From Candidatus Merdivicinus intestinigallinarum (lineage in GTDB: Bacteria; Bacillota; Clostridia; Oscillospirales; Ruminococcaceae), in assembly GCA_018713335.1 (NCBI GenBank), contig DVOW01000036.1:1-43988 (forward strand): a DNA stretch of 43,988 nt, given 5' to 3'. Position 1 is the first letter of the stretch. Every line of letters starts with the position of its first letter. The notes beneath the pieces are model-generated. The model was not told the origin of the DNA. It was given only the letters and a program-made list of their open reading frames with translations, and made no database searches. The position numbers were made by a program, and so were the translations under genes. Shown one piece after another: positions 1 to 7,411 of this stretch.

Positions 1-255
1 TTCTTCGTTTATTCCCGTGATGCTCTGACTGAAGACATCGTGTTTCCGCAGGCGCGTTGGCTGTTAACTGGGCCGAGTCCGACTGCCGCCGGAGGCGGGA
101 GAAAGGAGGGCGAGGTCGGAGAAAACAAGGAAGGATGGAGCCGGGCGATCAGCACGACTATGTTTTCGACTGTGGGTGTCGTCGACGCAAAATTGCCCGC
201 AATTTTGCCAAAAGAGCACTGACAGGAGCAGACAACTGGATGACAACACTGTGTT
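1..255. other. Unassigned left edge with one perfect palindrome
   Basis: I recognise no gene here. One reading frame is open from the first base to a stop at 220-222 on the plus strand, giving about 73 low-complexity residues, but it has no recognisable domain and could be the tail of something outside the window or simply chance. The visible structure is a perfect 10-bp inverted repeat, GCAAAATTGC at 187-196 and GCAATTTTGC at 199-208, separated by two bases. It lies downstream of the MerR gene stop on the minus strand, but no T-run follows it in that direction, so it is not a standard intrinsic terminator. Confidence 0.4.
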
Positions 256-1074
256 TTAAGCTTTTTCCTTGACTGGGATAATAATTTTTGTAATAAAGGA
301 ATCCGGCTGATTGGTGGCCAGTTCCGTTATCAGATATTCTTCGTATGCATCTCCTGTCATTTCAAAGCCCAGTTTTTGGATTTCGCCGATTAAATACGGG
401 TAAACGCTGGGGATGCTCTCATAATTGCCCTGGTGGTAAAGAACTGCGTACAGCCCGCCGGGGCGATACGGCGGTTTTGCTGCGCTGTTTGCCAAAAACA
501 GGCGTTCAATTCTCCGGAAACACCCATTTTTCAGGTCATCCAAAGCCAGAATGGAGCCCGCATAGGCCGCATAGGCCGAAACATTTTCCCGCATAAACGC
601 GCCGTAAATGTCCGACCATTCTTCGCTGGTGGTTTCCAGCTGGGAGCTGTTGGGCTTGCTGAGGATAATGGGTTGGGGCGGAAGGTTTTTCATCAGCACT
701 TTTCCGAAAACCGCCTGGGAGATTTCATCTGACATATCTAAGATCCGCTGAAAGGTCTGCTGAAGGGCCTGGAGCTTTCGGATTTCCTGCTTGGTTTTTT
801 CCAGCTGCGCCTGGGTCATCTCCCGCAGCCGTTCCGGCGAAGGGGCGTGCAGATACTCCTGGATTTCCCGGATGGGAACGTTCATCTGCCGCAGCATGAG
901 CAGGGTGTCCATGGCGGAAATTTGGGAGGAGGTATAATACCGGTACCCATTCTGACCCACCGCCGCCGGAGAAAACAGGCCGATCCGGTCGTAATAGAAC
1001 AGGGTGTCTTTGCGAATTCCGAAATATTGTGCGAATTCCCCGGTAGTGTACCGCTTTTCTTCGTGGCGTTTCAT
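256..1074 (-). CDS. MerR-family transcriptional activator with GyrI-like effector domain
   Basis: The 272-residue protein begins with a MerR winged helix (about residues 5-75): a TTGEFAQYFGIRK helix-turn-helix, the FYYDRIGLF wing and a YRYYTSSQ segment. A coiled-coil dimerisation helix follows (about 75-125, heptads of L/Q/K). The C-terminal half (about 130-272) looks like the GyrI/BmrR-type ligand-binding fold, with a GGLYAVLYHQG strand and a YEEYLIT motif near the end. The first in-frame codon, TTG at 1077, is passed over in favour of ATG at 1074 because AGGGGGA lies six bases upstream of it. The gene is divergent from a MATE exporter with a MerR-type operator between them, so it most likely senses a toxic or cationic compound and activates the exporter. 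The ligand is unknown. Confidence 0.9.
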   Translation of the reverse strand: MKRHEEKRYTTGEFAQYFGIRKDTLFYYDRIGLFSPAAVGQNGYRYYTSSQISAMDTLLMLRQMNVPIREIQEYLHAPSPERLREMTQAQLEKTKQEIRKLQALQQTFQRILDMSDEISQAVFGKVLMKNLPPQPIILSKPNSSQLETTSEEWSDIYGAFMRENVSAYAAYAGSILALDDLKNGCFRRIERLFLANSAAKPPYRPGGLYAVLYHQGNYESIPSVYPYLIGEIQKLGFEMTGDAYEEYLITELATNQPDSFITKIIIPVKEKA

Positions 1075-1086
1075 CAAAATTCCCCC

Positions 1087-1117
1087 TTGACTATAGAGTC
1101 ACTCCATAGTTTACACT
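1087..1117 (+). promoter_or_regulatory. MerR-type promoter and operator with 19-bp spacer
   Basis: TTGACT (1087-1092) and TACACT (1112-1117) are separated by 19 bp, the over-long spacing typical of MerR-activated promoters. The spacer holds the near-perfect dyad ACTATAGAGT-C-ACTCCATAGT (1090-1110), with one mismatch between its 10-bp arms. It reads towards the MATE gene. By family precedent the bound regulator would distort the spacer to allow transcription. Confidence 0.9.
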
Positions 1118-1154
1118 AGAAATTAAACGCTGTCAAATGGTTTTGGAGGAATTT

Positions 1155-2498
1155 ATGGACAACAAAAAACTTTTCACGGAAACGCCGCCCACAAAGCTCT
1201 TTTTCCGGGCGGCGATTCCTGGCGCTATAGGGATGCTGGCATCCTCTCTTTATACACTGGCGGATGGCATGCTGGTGGGCCGAATTCTGGGGGATACGGC
1301 CTTTGCAGCCTTGAATCTGGCCATGCCTTTCGTCATTATCAATTTTTCCCTGGCAGACCTGATCGGCGTAGGGTCGGCCGTCCCCATTTCCATCCGGCTG
1401 GGGGAGAAAAATGAAAAAGAAGCCGGAAATATTTTCACCTGCGCCTGTATCCTGATTTTCTTGACCGCCATCCTCTTTGGCTGGGCCATCTATCTGGCGG
1501 CGCCGTGGCTTTTCCGGGTCATGGGCGCGGACGCGGACCTCTTAGAGCCTGCCGTTCAGTACCTGCGGGTATACGCCCTTTGTTCGCCCTTGACTACCAT
1601 CACCTTCGCCGTGGACAACTATCTGCGGATCTGCGGGCGCATCCGCCGGAGCATGATACTCAACATCGTGTCGTCGGTGCTCAGCGCCAGCTTGGAATTT
1701 ATTTTCCTCTTTGTGTTCCGCTGGGGAATCTGGGGCGCGGCCCTGGCAACCTGCACAGGGATGTTTACCTGTTCTGCAATTGCCCTATTCCCCTTTATCA
1801 GAGGCAGGATGCCCTTGAAGTTTTGTAAGCCCCGGTTCCACGGGGCCCTGTTCCGGCAGATCATCAGCTGCGGGAGCCCCAGCTTTTTAAGCAACATTGC
1901 CGGACGCATCACCTCAGTGCTGATGAATACGATCCTGCTGAAGGCCGGCGGCGCGGTGGCTGTGTCGGTGTATGGGATCCTGATGATGGCGGACGGCTGC
2001 ATCCAGCCTCTGCTTTACGGCCTCTGCGACTCCCTGCAGCCTGCAATCGGTTATAACTGGGGGGCGCGGGATTATTCCCGGTCAGCGGCCATTGGAAAGC
2101 GGTGCTTTGTTGCCAGCGCGATTCTCTCCGTTGCCGGGGCAGCGGTGCTGTTTGCCTTCCCGGAGGAGATCGTCCGCCTGGTGATCCGGGATACCACCCC
2201 GGAGCTAATGGAGATGGCTGTGCCCGCCTTGATGCTGTTCAGCCTCACTTACCTGCTGCGCTGGTTCTCCTTTGCCGTCCAGAGCTTTATGTCCGCTGTG
2301 GAAAAGCCCCTGTACGCGTCCATGATTTCTGTTTCCATTGCCCTGGTGTTCCCGGTCATCTTGATTGGGGTCCTGTGGCCCTTGGGACTGACGGGGCTGT
2401 GGCTCAATCACTTTGGGACCTCCGTCCTGGCCGCCCTGCTGGCCGGCATCCTCCTCATCAAATTTTGGAAGGGTTTTTCCAAGAAAACAGCAGAATAA
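1155..2498 (+). CDS. MATE-family multidrug/sodium antiporter
   Basis: This 447-residue integral membrane protein has about twelve hydrophobic segments and the MATE pattern: an N-terminal TKLFFRAAIPGAIGMLASSL helix, ADGMLVGRILGD, and repeated halves with GYNWGARDY in the second half. It should export a cationic drug or metabolite in exchange for Na+ or H+. ATG 1155 is chosen because GGAGGA at 1145-1150 precedes it; an upstream in-frame ATG at 1137 has no ribosome binding site. It is the only gene after the MerR-type promoter and ends in a terminator overlapping its stop codon. The divergent MerR gene is its probable activator. The substrate cannot be read from the sequence. Confidence 0.93.
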   Translation: MDNKKLFTETPPTKLFFRAAIPGAIGMLASSLYTLADGMLVGRILGDTAFAALNLAMPFVIINFSLADLIGVGSAVPISIRLGEKNEKEAGNIFTCACILIFLTAILFGWAIYLAAPWLFRVMGADADLLEPAVQYLRVYALCSPLTTITFAVDNYLRICGRIRRSMILNIVSSVLSASLEFIFLFVFRWGIWGAALATCTGMFTCSAIALFPFIRGRMPLKFCKPRFHGALFRQIISCGSPSFLSNIAGRITSVLMNTILLKAGGAVAVSVYGILMMADGCIQPLLYGLCDSLQPAIGYNWGARDYSRSAAIGKRCFVASAILSVAGAAVLFAFPEEIVRLVIRDTTPELMEMAVPALMLFSLTYLLRWFSFAVQSFMSAVEKPLYASMISVSIALVFPVILIGVLWPLGLTGLWLNHFGTSVLAALLAGILLIKFWKGFSKKTAE

Positions 2499-2537
2499 AG
2501 GGCCTTTGCTAAGACCAAACAGCGCAAAAGCCCTTTT
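2497..2537 (+). terminator. Intrinsic terminator after MATE gene
   Basis: A 13-bp stem with one mismatch pairs 2497-2509 with 2524-2536 and is followed by TTTT. Its 5' arm starts inside the MATE stop codon. Confidence 0.65.
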
Positions 2538-2545
2538 CTGCCGGT

Positions 2546-3508
2546 TTAACCCGGAAATATTTCCGCCAACGCGGCGCATTCCCCGGCAAATCCTGCAAAG
2601 GATTCCTGCCGGGTTTTTTCGTCCAGTTTGTCCTGGAGGATCCGGGCGGCAAACTCCCAAATGTCCTCGCACCGGCGGCGGAGCTGGTAAAATTCCAGGC
2701 AGTCCGGGTCAATGGCAGCCTCCGGCCGTTCCCGGCGGTAGGCCTCCCATAAGGCCGGGAACTGAGGCAGGCCGGTCAGAGCGAAAAAGTCCGCCTCCAT
2801 GGGGGCATACCGCAGGCCCTCCCAGTCGATCAAATATAAATGCTCCCCCTGCATCAGGTTCCAGCCGTGGATGTCCGTATGGCAGGGGACAAAGGGCAGC
2901 TCCCGGGCTTTCTGCCGCGCCGCTGACGCGTCCAGCAGATCGGTCAGCCTTTCCAGCGGCCCCGCGTATTTTTGGAGGATCCCCCGGATGTCCCCTGGAA
3001 TTGTGGAATACTCCCGCCCGTCCAAAAGCTCCCGCAGATTTTCGCAGAATGGCACGGCAAAGGCTTCCCGCACCGGCTCCAGCGTTTGAGCAAAGCTTTT
3101 TAAGCTGTGAAGCCGCCCCAAAATTGTCCCCAGCTGGGATGCCTGTTCTTGGGAAAGGATCTGGCCGCCCAGGTCGCGGCCCTCAATGTAATCCGCCAGG
3201 ATGGTGAGAAAGCGGTTATCCTCCGCCCACAGCCTGCCGTCTGAAGCCGGGACTGTCCGGGGCGTCCACCCTTCCAGCTCCCCGGCCGACGCCAAAAAGG
3301 GCAGGTAAATCCCCAAATTGGCTGTCCACTGGGCGGTGGAGCTTTCCTCCTTGTCGTAGACCTTCAGGAAATACCGGCGGCCCTCCGCTTCCACCCGGAA
3401 GGCCCGGGCGGACCAGCCGCCTTTCTGCTCTGTGATGCCGGCGGGTGATAAGCCATAAAATTCCCTTAAAATGCCGCAAACCGGCTCCAAAATATTTTCG
3501 TTTCTCAT
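2546..3508 (-). CDS. APH-family small-molecule kinase (phosphotransferase)
   Basis: The 320-residue protein has a protein-kinase-like aminoglycoside/choline phosphotransferase fold. Lys49 in RRYFLKVYD is the likely ATP-binding lysine. The catalytic loop is H210-x-D212-x4-N217 (HTDIHGWN), and the metal-binding Asp228 is in LIDWEG. It would phosphorylate a hydroxyl on a small substrate such as an aminoglycoside, spectinomycin, a sugar or choline; the family does not settle which. The start at 3508 has AAGGGATGA upstream, which overlaps the stop of the preceding GNAT-ANT(6) gene with a 7-base gap, so the two are probably translationally coupled. The neighbours are other antibiotic-modifying-type enzymes, which favours a resistance role, but this is inference. 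Confidence 0.85.
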   Translation of the reverse strand: MRNENILEPVCGILREFYGLSPAGITEQKGGWSARAFRVEAEGRRYFLKVYDKEESSTAQWTANLGIYLPFLASAGELEGWTPRTVPASDGRLWAEDNRFLTILADYIEGRDLGGQILSQEQASQLGTILGRLHSLKSFAQTLEPVREAFAVPFCENLRELLDGREYSTIPGDIRGILQKYAGPLERLTDLLDASAARQKARELPFVPCHTDIHGWNLMQGEHLYLIDWEGLRYAPMEADFFALTGLPQFPALWEAYRRERPEAAIDPDCLEFYQLRRRCEDIWEFAARILQDKLDEKTRQESFAGFAGECAALAEIFPG

Positions 3509-3515
3509 GGCGGCG

Positions 3516-4880
3516 TCATCCCTTCAAATAATAGTCCAAATACCGCCCCACCTTTTCCCCGTAATCGGGCAGGCTGTAGCCCAGCAGGGCCGCGGTTTTC
3601 CGGGAGGATTCGGAAAAGAGGTCCCGGCATAAATCCAGGGCCTGCCGGATATCCCCCAAAGCCCCCAGATTGTAGGTCCTTTCCAGGCGGGCCATAACGC
3701 TGGGGGACAGGTAACGGCCTAAAGATTTATGCTTTTTGCCCAGGCTGAAATGAAAACCCTTTTCCGCCCCGATCTCCCATTCCAGCATCCGGAACAGCTC
3801 TTCCCGCAGCAAGGCCAGATGGTCCGCCGCGTAAAACAGTTCTTTCCGGCAAATGCCCCGGGCCACATAGTGGGAAAGGTTCCAAAACTCGTTGCAGCAG
3901 TCGTCAAAACTCCGGGCCGAGGGTTTGGTAACCCAGTAGCTTTGGTCGGAGGGGACCGGCGGCTCTTTGACCAGGCCGTCCTTGTCCAGCAGGATGGCCC
4001 GCAGGCTGTCCTGCTTTAGGTAACTGTCCAGCATTTCCACCGGCAGCAGGGTCAGGTCCGCCTTGTTGAAATCTGCGAACAGCATGAGATAAGAAAAACC
4101 AGGCTCCTCCGCCGGGAAAAGCTCCATCCCTTCGGGTTTTTGCAGGATGAGCCGTTCCCCGAACCGGCTAAGCCACCCGTCGTCCCGGGTAAAGGAATCC
4201 ATTTCCGTGACAAAAAAGGTCAGGTCAAAATCCCGGAACTCGTCCGGAGGGACTTGTGGGTTTAACCGGGAACCTTCCATCCCCACAGCCCGCACCCGGA
4301 GGTCAGCATTGGCGAAATCCAAAAATAAGCTCATAAACTCCTGTTCCGGGCGCTTTTTAGGCGGATTGGGGGCGGCGGGTTCAAAGAAAAAGACGTCCCC
4401 GGCCGAACCATCGCCGTATTCGGTCCCGGGCAGGGATTTTTCCAGCCGGAAATCCCCGCCTGTGTATTCCGCCACAACCTGGTCCCAGAAGCGGACGGAG
4501 CCGGTGTTTTTGGGGTGGCGTTTTAACTGCCAGCGGCCATGGAACCGGTCAAAGAGCCGGAAGGCCGCCGCCTTTCCCACACCCTTCCGGCGGTATGGGT
4601 ACAGGACGAAAAATTCCGCCATGGAGTAGTCCGTTTCCGTGCCGGGGGCCTCCGGGAAATCATTGATGAGGGCAAAGCCCGCCAGTTCCCCGTCCGCCCG
4701 GATGAAAAAGGCCCAGCGGTTTTCCTCGGTCCAGTAGTTGTCCAGGTAATCGTAGCCGAAAAGGCCCAGAGGGCCGGGCTTTGTCCCCTCGTACTGGGAA
4801 AATTCGTAGTTGTATTTCTCCAAAAGGTTCCGGAGGATTTCTTTTTCCTCTTTTTTGACGGGAACCAGTTCAATCTGCAT
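3516..4880 (-). CDS. GNAT acetyltransferase fused to ANT(6)-like nucleotidyltransferase
   Basis: This 454-residue protein has two domains. Residues 1 to about 165 form a GNAT fold: a Y-x-M-AEFFVL strand followed by the acetyl-CoA loop R97-R-K-G-V-G-K. Residues about 178-450 match the AadE/ANT(6) aminoglycoside 6-adenylyltransferase family: RAVGMEGSRLN with G203-S-R205, metal-binding D217-F-D219 in EFRDFDLTFFV, and the helical C-terminal part including the YFLLREELFRMLEWEI-type region. Family members normally have about 290 residues, so the extra N-terminus is a true fusion. ATG 4880 is preferred over GTG 4889 because AAGG lies at suitable spacing. The gene is the first of a two-gene operon with the APH-like kinase. 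A bifunctional aminoglycoside-modifying enzyme is possible; the substrate is unproven. Confidence 0.82.
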   Translation of the reverse strand: MQIELVPVKKEEKEILRNLLEKYNYEFSQYEGTKPGPLGLFGYDYLDNYWTEENRWAFFIRADGELAGFALINDFPEAPGTETDYSMAEFFVLYPYRRKGVGKAAAFRLFDRFHGRWQLKRHPKNTGSVRFWDQVVAEYTGGDFRLEKSLPGTEYGDGSAGDVFFFEPAAPNPPKKRPEQEFMSLFLDFANADLRVRAVGMEGSRLNPQVPPDEFRDFDLTFFVTEMDSFTRDDGWLSRFGERLILQKPEGMELFPAEEPGFSYLMLFADFNKADLTLLPVEMLDSYLKQDSLRAILLDKDGLVKEPPVPSDQSYWVTKPSARSFDDCCNEFWNLSHYVARGICRKELFYAADHLALLREELFRMLEWEIGAEKGFHFSLGKKHKSLGRYLSPSVMARLERTYNLGALGDIRQALDLCRDLFSESSRKTAALLGYSLPDYGEKVGRYLDYYLKG

Positions 4881-4899
4881 AAAAGGCACCTTCTTTTTC

Positions 4900-4928
4900 T
4901 TGTCAAATGGGTTTTGGTTTGGTACAAT
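4900..4928 (+). promoter_or_regulatory. Sigma-A promoter for GNAT gene
   Basis: TTGTCA (4900-4905) and TACAAT (4923-4928) are separated by 17 bp, about 20 bases upstream of the GNAT start. It overlaps the intergenic region shared with the divergent GNAT-ANT(6) gene. Confidence 0.75.
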
Positions 4929-4948
4929 GGGGAAAGGAGGCGGTTTTC

Positions 4949-5461
4949 ATGTCAAGTTGTGTCATCCGGCCCATGGAGCCGGGGGATTTGGACGCATTTG
5001 GGGCGGGATTTTTGGAACAGGGCTGGACGCCCCGGCCGGAAGTCTGGAACAAATACCTGCAAGAGCAGGCATCCGGCGCGCGCCAGGTGTTTGTGGCGGA
5101 ATGGGAAGGCCAAGCCGCCGGGTATCTGACCCTGGTGCCGGAAGCCCAGGCCGGTCCCTTTGCGGGCAAAGGATGGCCGGAAATCGTGGATTTTAACGTG
5201 CTGGAAAAATATCAGCGCCACGGCATCGGCGGGGCCTTAATGGACGCGGCGGAACAAGCGGCGGCCAAAATCAGCCCGGTGGTGACCCTGGGAGTGGGCC
5301 TGCACAGGGGCTACGGTCCCGCCCAGCGGATGTATGTGAAACGGGGCTACATCCCCGACGGAAGCGGCGTCTGGTACCAGAACAAGCCCGCAACGCCCTA
5401 CGGCCCCTGTGTCAACGACGACGATCTGGTGCTGTACCTCTCTAAAAGCCTTTCCCGGTAA
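4949..5461 (+). CDS. GNAT-family N-acetyltransferase
   Basis: The 170-residue protein has the GNAT core: N-terminal IRPMEPGDLDAF, a central VDFNVLEKYQ strand followed by the acetyl-CoA pyrophosphate loop Q89-R-H-G-I-G-G95, then helix ALMDAAEQAA and the late YGPAQRMYVKRGYIPDG motif B. It transfers an acetyl group from acetyl-CoA to an amine; the acceptor is unknown. ATG 4949 is used because AGGAGG at 4935-4940 precedes it by eight bases; the reading frame extends further upstream but only through the promoter. It is transcribed divergently from the GNAT-ANT(6)/APH pair, so three modifying-enzyme-type genes share one intergenic control region. Confidence 0.88.
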   Translation: MSSCVIRPMEPGDLDAFGAGFLEQGWTPRPEVWNKYLQEQASGARQVFVAEWEGQAAGYLTLVPEAQAGPFAGKGWPEIVDFNVLEKYQRHGIGGALMDAAEQAAAKISPVVTLGVGLHRGYGPAQRMYVKRGYIPDGSGVWYQNKPATPYGPCVNDDDLVLYLSKSLSR

Positions 5462-5517
5462 AGCCCTGGTTTTAGGATACCGCAATTTTTCCCGGATGGC
5501 AAGGGCTTTTGAAAAAG

Positions 5518-5550
5518 ATCAGCCGGCAGCTTTTGACGCTGCCGGCTGAT
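5518..5550. terminator. Bidirectional terminator between GNAT and guaB
   Basis: A perfect 13-bp stem pairs ATCAGCCGGCAGC (5518-5530) with 5538-5550 around a 7-base loop. The minus-strand side ends in CTTTTTC, suiting guaB. The plus-strand side ends in GTTTTAG. A weaker long-loop pairing of 5460-5467 with 5502-5509 lies just before it. Confidence 0.85.
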
Positions 5551-5563
5551 GTTTTAGAAATCC

Positions 5564-7072
5564 TTATTTAACGGTGGAGGCGTTGTTGTCTTTGAGGACA
5601 ACGTCATGGGCGCCGCCTTCGATAATGCTGGTAGCGGAAACCAGGGTGAGCTTCGCTTTTTCCTGGAGCTCCGGAATGGAGATCGCGCCGCAGTTGCACA
5701 TGGTGGAACGGACCTTGCTCAAGGACAGGGTCACGTTGTCATGCAGGCTGCCGGCGTAGGGGACATAGGAGTCCACGCCTTCCTCGAAGGACAGCTTGGC
5801 CGCGCCGCCCAGGTCGTACCGCTGCCAGTTCCGGGCGCGGGAGGAGCCTTCGCCCCAGTATTCCTTCATGTAGCTGCCGTTGATGTTCACAATGTTGGTG
5901 GGGCTTTCGTCGAACCGGGCAAAGTAGCGGCCCAGCATCAGGAAGTCCGCGCCCATGGCCAGAGCCAGGGTGATGTGGTGGTCGTAAACCATGCCGCCGT
6001 CAGAGCAGATGGGGATGTAGATGCCGGTTTCCTCAAAGTATTCTTTCCGGGCCTCGGCCACCTCGATAAGGGCGGTAGCCTGTCCGCGGCCGATGCCCTT
6101 CTGTTCCCGGGTGATGCAGATGGAGCCGCCGCCGATGCCGACTTTCACGAAGTCCGCGCCGCATTCGGCCAGGAACCGGAAGCCTTCCCGGTCCACCACA
6201 TTGCCCGCGCCGATTTTCACGGAGTCGCCGTATTTTTCCCGGACAAAGGCCAGGGTCCGCTTCTGCCATTCGGAGAAGCCTTCGGAGGAGTCGATGCACA
6301 GCACGTCCGCGCCTGCTTCCACCAAAGCGGGGATGCGCTCTTCATAGTCCCGGGTGTTGACGCCGGCGCCCACCACATACCGTTTGTGGGCGTCCAGCAG
6401 CTCCAGGGGGTTCTCCTTGTGGGAGGAGTAGTCTTTTCGGAACACCATATAAACCAGATGGCCGTTTTCATCCACCAGGGGCAGGGAGTTTAATTTGTGT
6501 TCCCAGATAATGTCGTTGGCTTCCTTCAGGGTAGTGCCTTTGGGGGCGTAAATGAGTTTCTCAAAGGGGGTCATGAAGTCCCGGACCTTTTCATCGGTGG
6601 ACATCCGGGTGACGCGGTAGTCCCGGCTGGTGACGATGCCCAGGAGCTTGCCGGTGGCGGTGCCGTCGTCGGTAACGGCAACGGTGGAGTGGCCGGTCTT
6701 TTCCTTCAGGGCCAGGATATCCGCCAGGGTGCCGTCGGGGGTGATGTTGGAGTCGCTGACTACAAAGCCCGCCTTGTAGGCTTTGACCCGGGCCACCATG
6801 GCCGCCTCGTTTTCAATGGACTGGGAGCCGTAAATGAAGGAGATGCCGCCTTCCCGGGCCAGGGCCACCGCCATTTTGTCATCGGAAACAGACTGCATGA
6901 TAGCGGAGGTCATGGGGATATTCATGTAGATCTCAGATTCTTCCCCTTTTTTGAACTTGACCAGCGGGGTGCGGAGGGATACATTGCTGGGAATACATTC
7001 CGCGGAGGAATAACCGGGTACCAGCAGGTACTCGCTGAAGGTGTGGGAAGGTTCTTTAAAATAAAAAGCCAT
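5564..7072 (-). CDS. guaB: Inosine-5'-monophosphate dehydrogenase (divergent subtype)
   Basis: The 502-residue protein is a TIM-barrel IMP dehydrogenase that oxidises IMP to XMP with NAD+, the committed step to GMP. A tandem CBS (Bateman) region is inserted at about residues 102-215. The catalytic loop contains [10 protein letters not shown] with Cys319. The loop differs from the common GPGSICTTR form (GGGS for GPGS, CIT for CTT), and the following flap segment reads [13 protein letters not shown] rather than the usual YRGMGS. This looks like a recognisable clostridial subtype rather than damage. ATG 7072 is chosen because AGAAAGGGG sits ten bases upstream; an open frame continues upstream only through the leader. 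It is monocistronic, with its own promoter and terminator. Confidence 0.92.
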   Translation of the reverse strand: MAFYFKEPSHTFSEYLLVPGYSSAECIPSNVSLRTPLVKFKKGEESEIYMNIPMTSAIMQSVSDDKMAVALAREGGISFIYGSQSIENEAAMVARVKAYKAGFVVSDSNITPDGTLADILALKEKTGHSTVAVTDDGTATGKLLGIVTSRDYRVTRMSTDEKVRDFMTPFEKLIYAPKGTTLKEANDIIWEHKLNSLPLVDENGHLVYMVFRKDYSSHKENPLELLDAHKRYVVGAGVNTRDYEERIPALVEAGADVLCIDSSEGFSEWQKRTLAFVREKYGDSVKIGAGNVVDREGFRFLAECGADFVKVGIGGGSICITREQKGIGRGQATALIEVAEARKEYFEETGIYIPICSDGGMVYDHHITLALAMGADFLMLGRYFARFDESPTNIVNINGSYMKEYWGEGSSRARNWQRYDLGGAAKLSFEEGVDSYVPYAGSLHDNVTLSLSKVRSTMCNCGAISIPELQEKAKLTLVSATSIIEGGAHDVVLKDNNASTVK

Positions 7073-7176
7073 GATACGATAACCCCTTTCTGAAGATAGA
7101 CAGCCGTATAGTTTTGCCCCGATACCAGAAAACACCGCATCATCAGACAGACAGCGGCGTTTCGGCATTCCTATAA

Positions 7177-7194
7177 TATAGTAATTGTACTATA
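7177..7194. promoter_or_regulatory. Palindromic operator over guaB -10 box
   Basis: The perfect palindrome TATAGTA-ATTG-TACTATA covers the -10 box and the predicted start of guaB. Its position suits a repressor. The binding protein is not identifiable from the window. Confidence 0.6.
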
Positions 7195-7212
7195 ACTTTG
7201 GGCCGCTGTCAA
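7184..7212 (-). promoter_or_regulatory. guaB promoter
   Basis: On the minus strand TTGACA (7212-7207) and TACAAT (7189-7184) are separated by 17 bp. Transcription would begin near 7177, leaving a leader of about 105 bases before guaB. I see no purine-riboswitch core in that leader. Confidence 0.8.
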
Positions 7213-7339
7213 GGCGGGAACGGGAGTTTGCGGGCGGAAAAAACGGTTTCGGCGTCTTTTGATAAAAAGGGTGCGTCATCCGGCGGTTTTTTATCGAAAA
7301 AAACCGTTGCCCCGAATGACGCAAAAAAGTGAATTAATA

Positions 7340-7368
7340 TTGACATTTTACAGTAAAAAAGATACAAT
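7340..7368 (+). promoter_or_regulatory. Sigma-A promoter of galactosidase operon
   Basis: TTGACA (7340-7345) and TACAAT (7363-7368) are separated by 17 bp, in an A/T-rich stretch about 45 bases ahead of the GTG start of the alpha-galactosidase gene. Confidence 0.8.
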
Positions 7369-7411
7369 AAAGGCGTCAAATGCTCTGCTTTATATGGAAG
7401 GGGGATGTTTT

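Larger units (their letters stand above)
7073..7411. other. Divergent control region of guaB and alpha-galactosidase
   Basis: This non-coding stretch of about 340 bases holds the guaB leader, the guaB promoter/operator, and the promoter and leader of the alpha-galactosidase gene. Apart from those sites I see no gene. Direct reading finds no riboswitch consensus. Confidence 0.7.

Noticed and set aside
2546-5461. Mobile resistance cassette
   Set aside because: No transposase, inverted ends or attachment site flank the group, and its base composition matches the neighbouring chromosome.
7073-7176. Purine riboswitch in the guaB leader
   Set aside because: I could not find the conserved core or the two kissing-loop hairpins of the purine aptamer.
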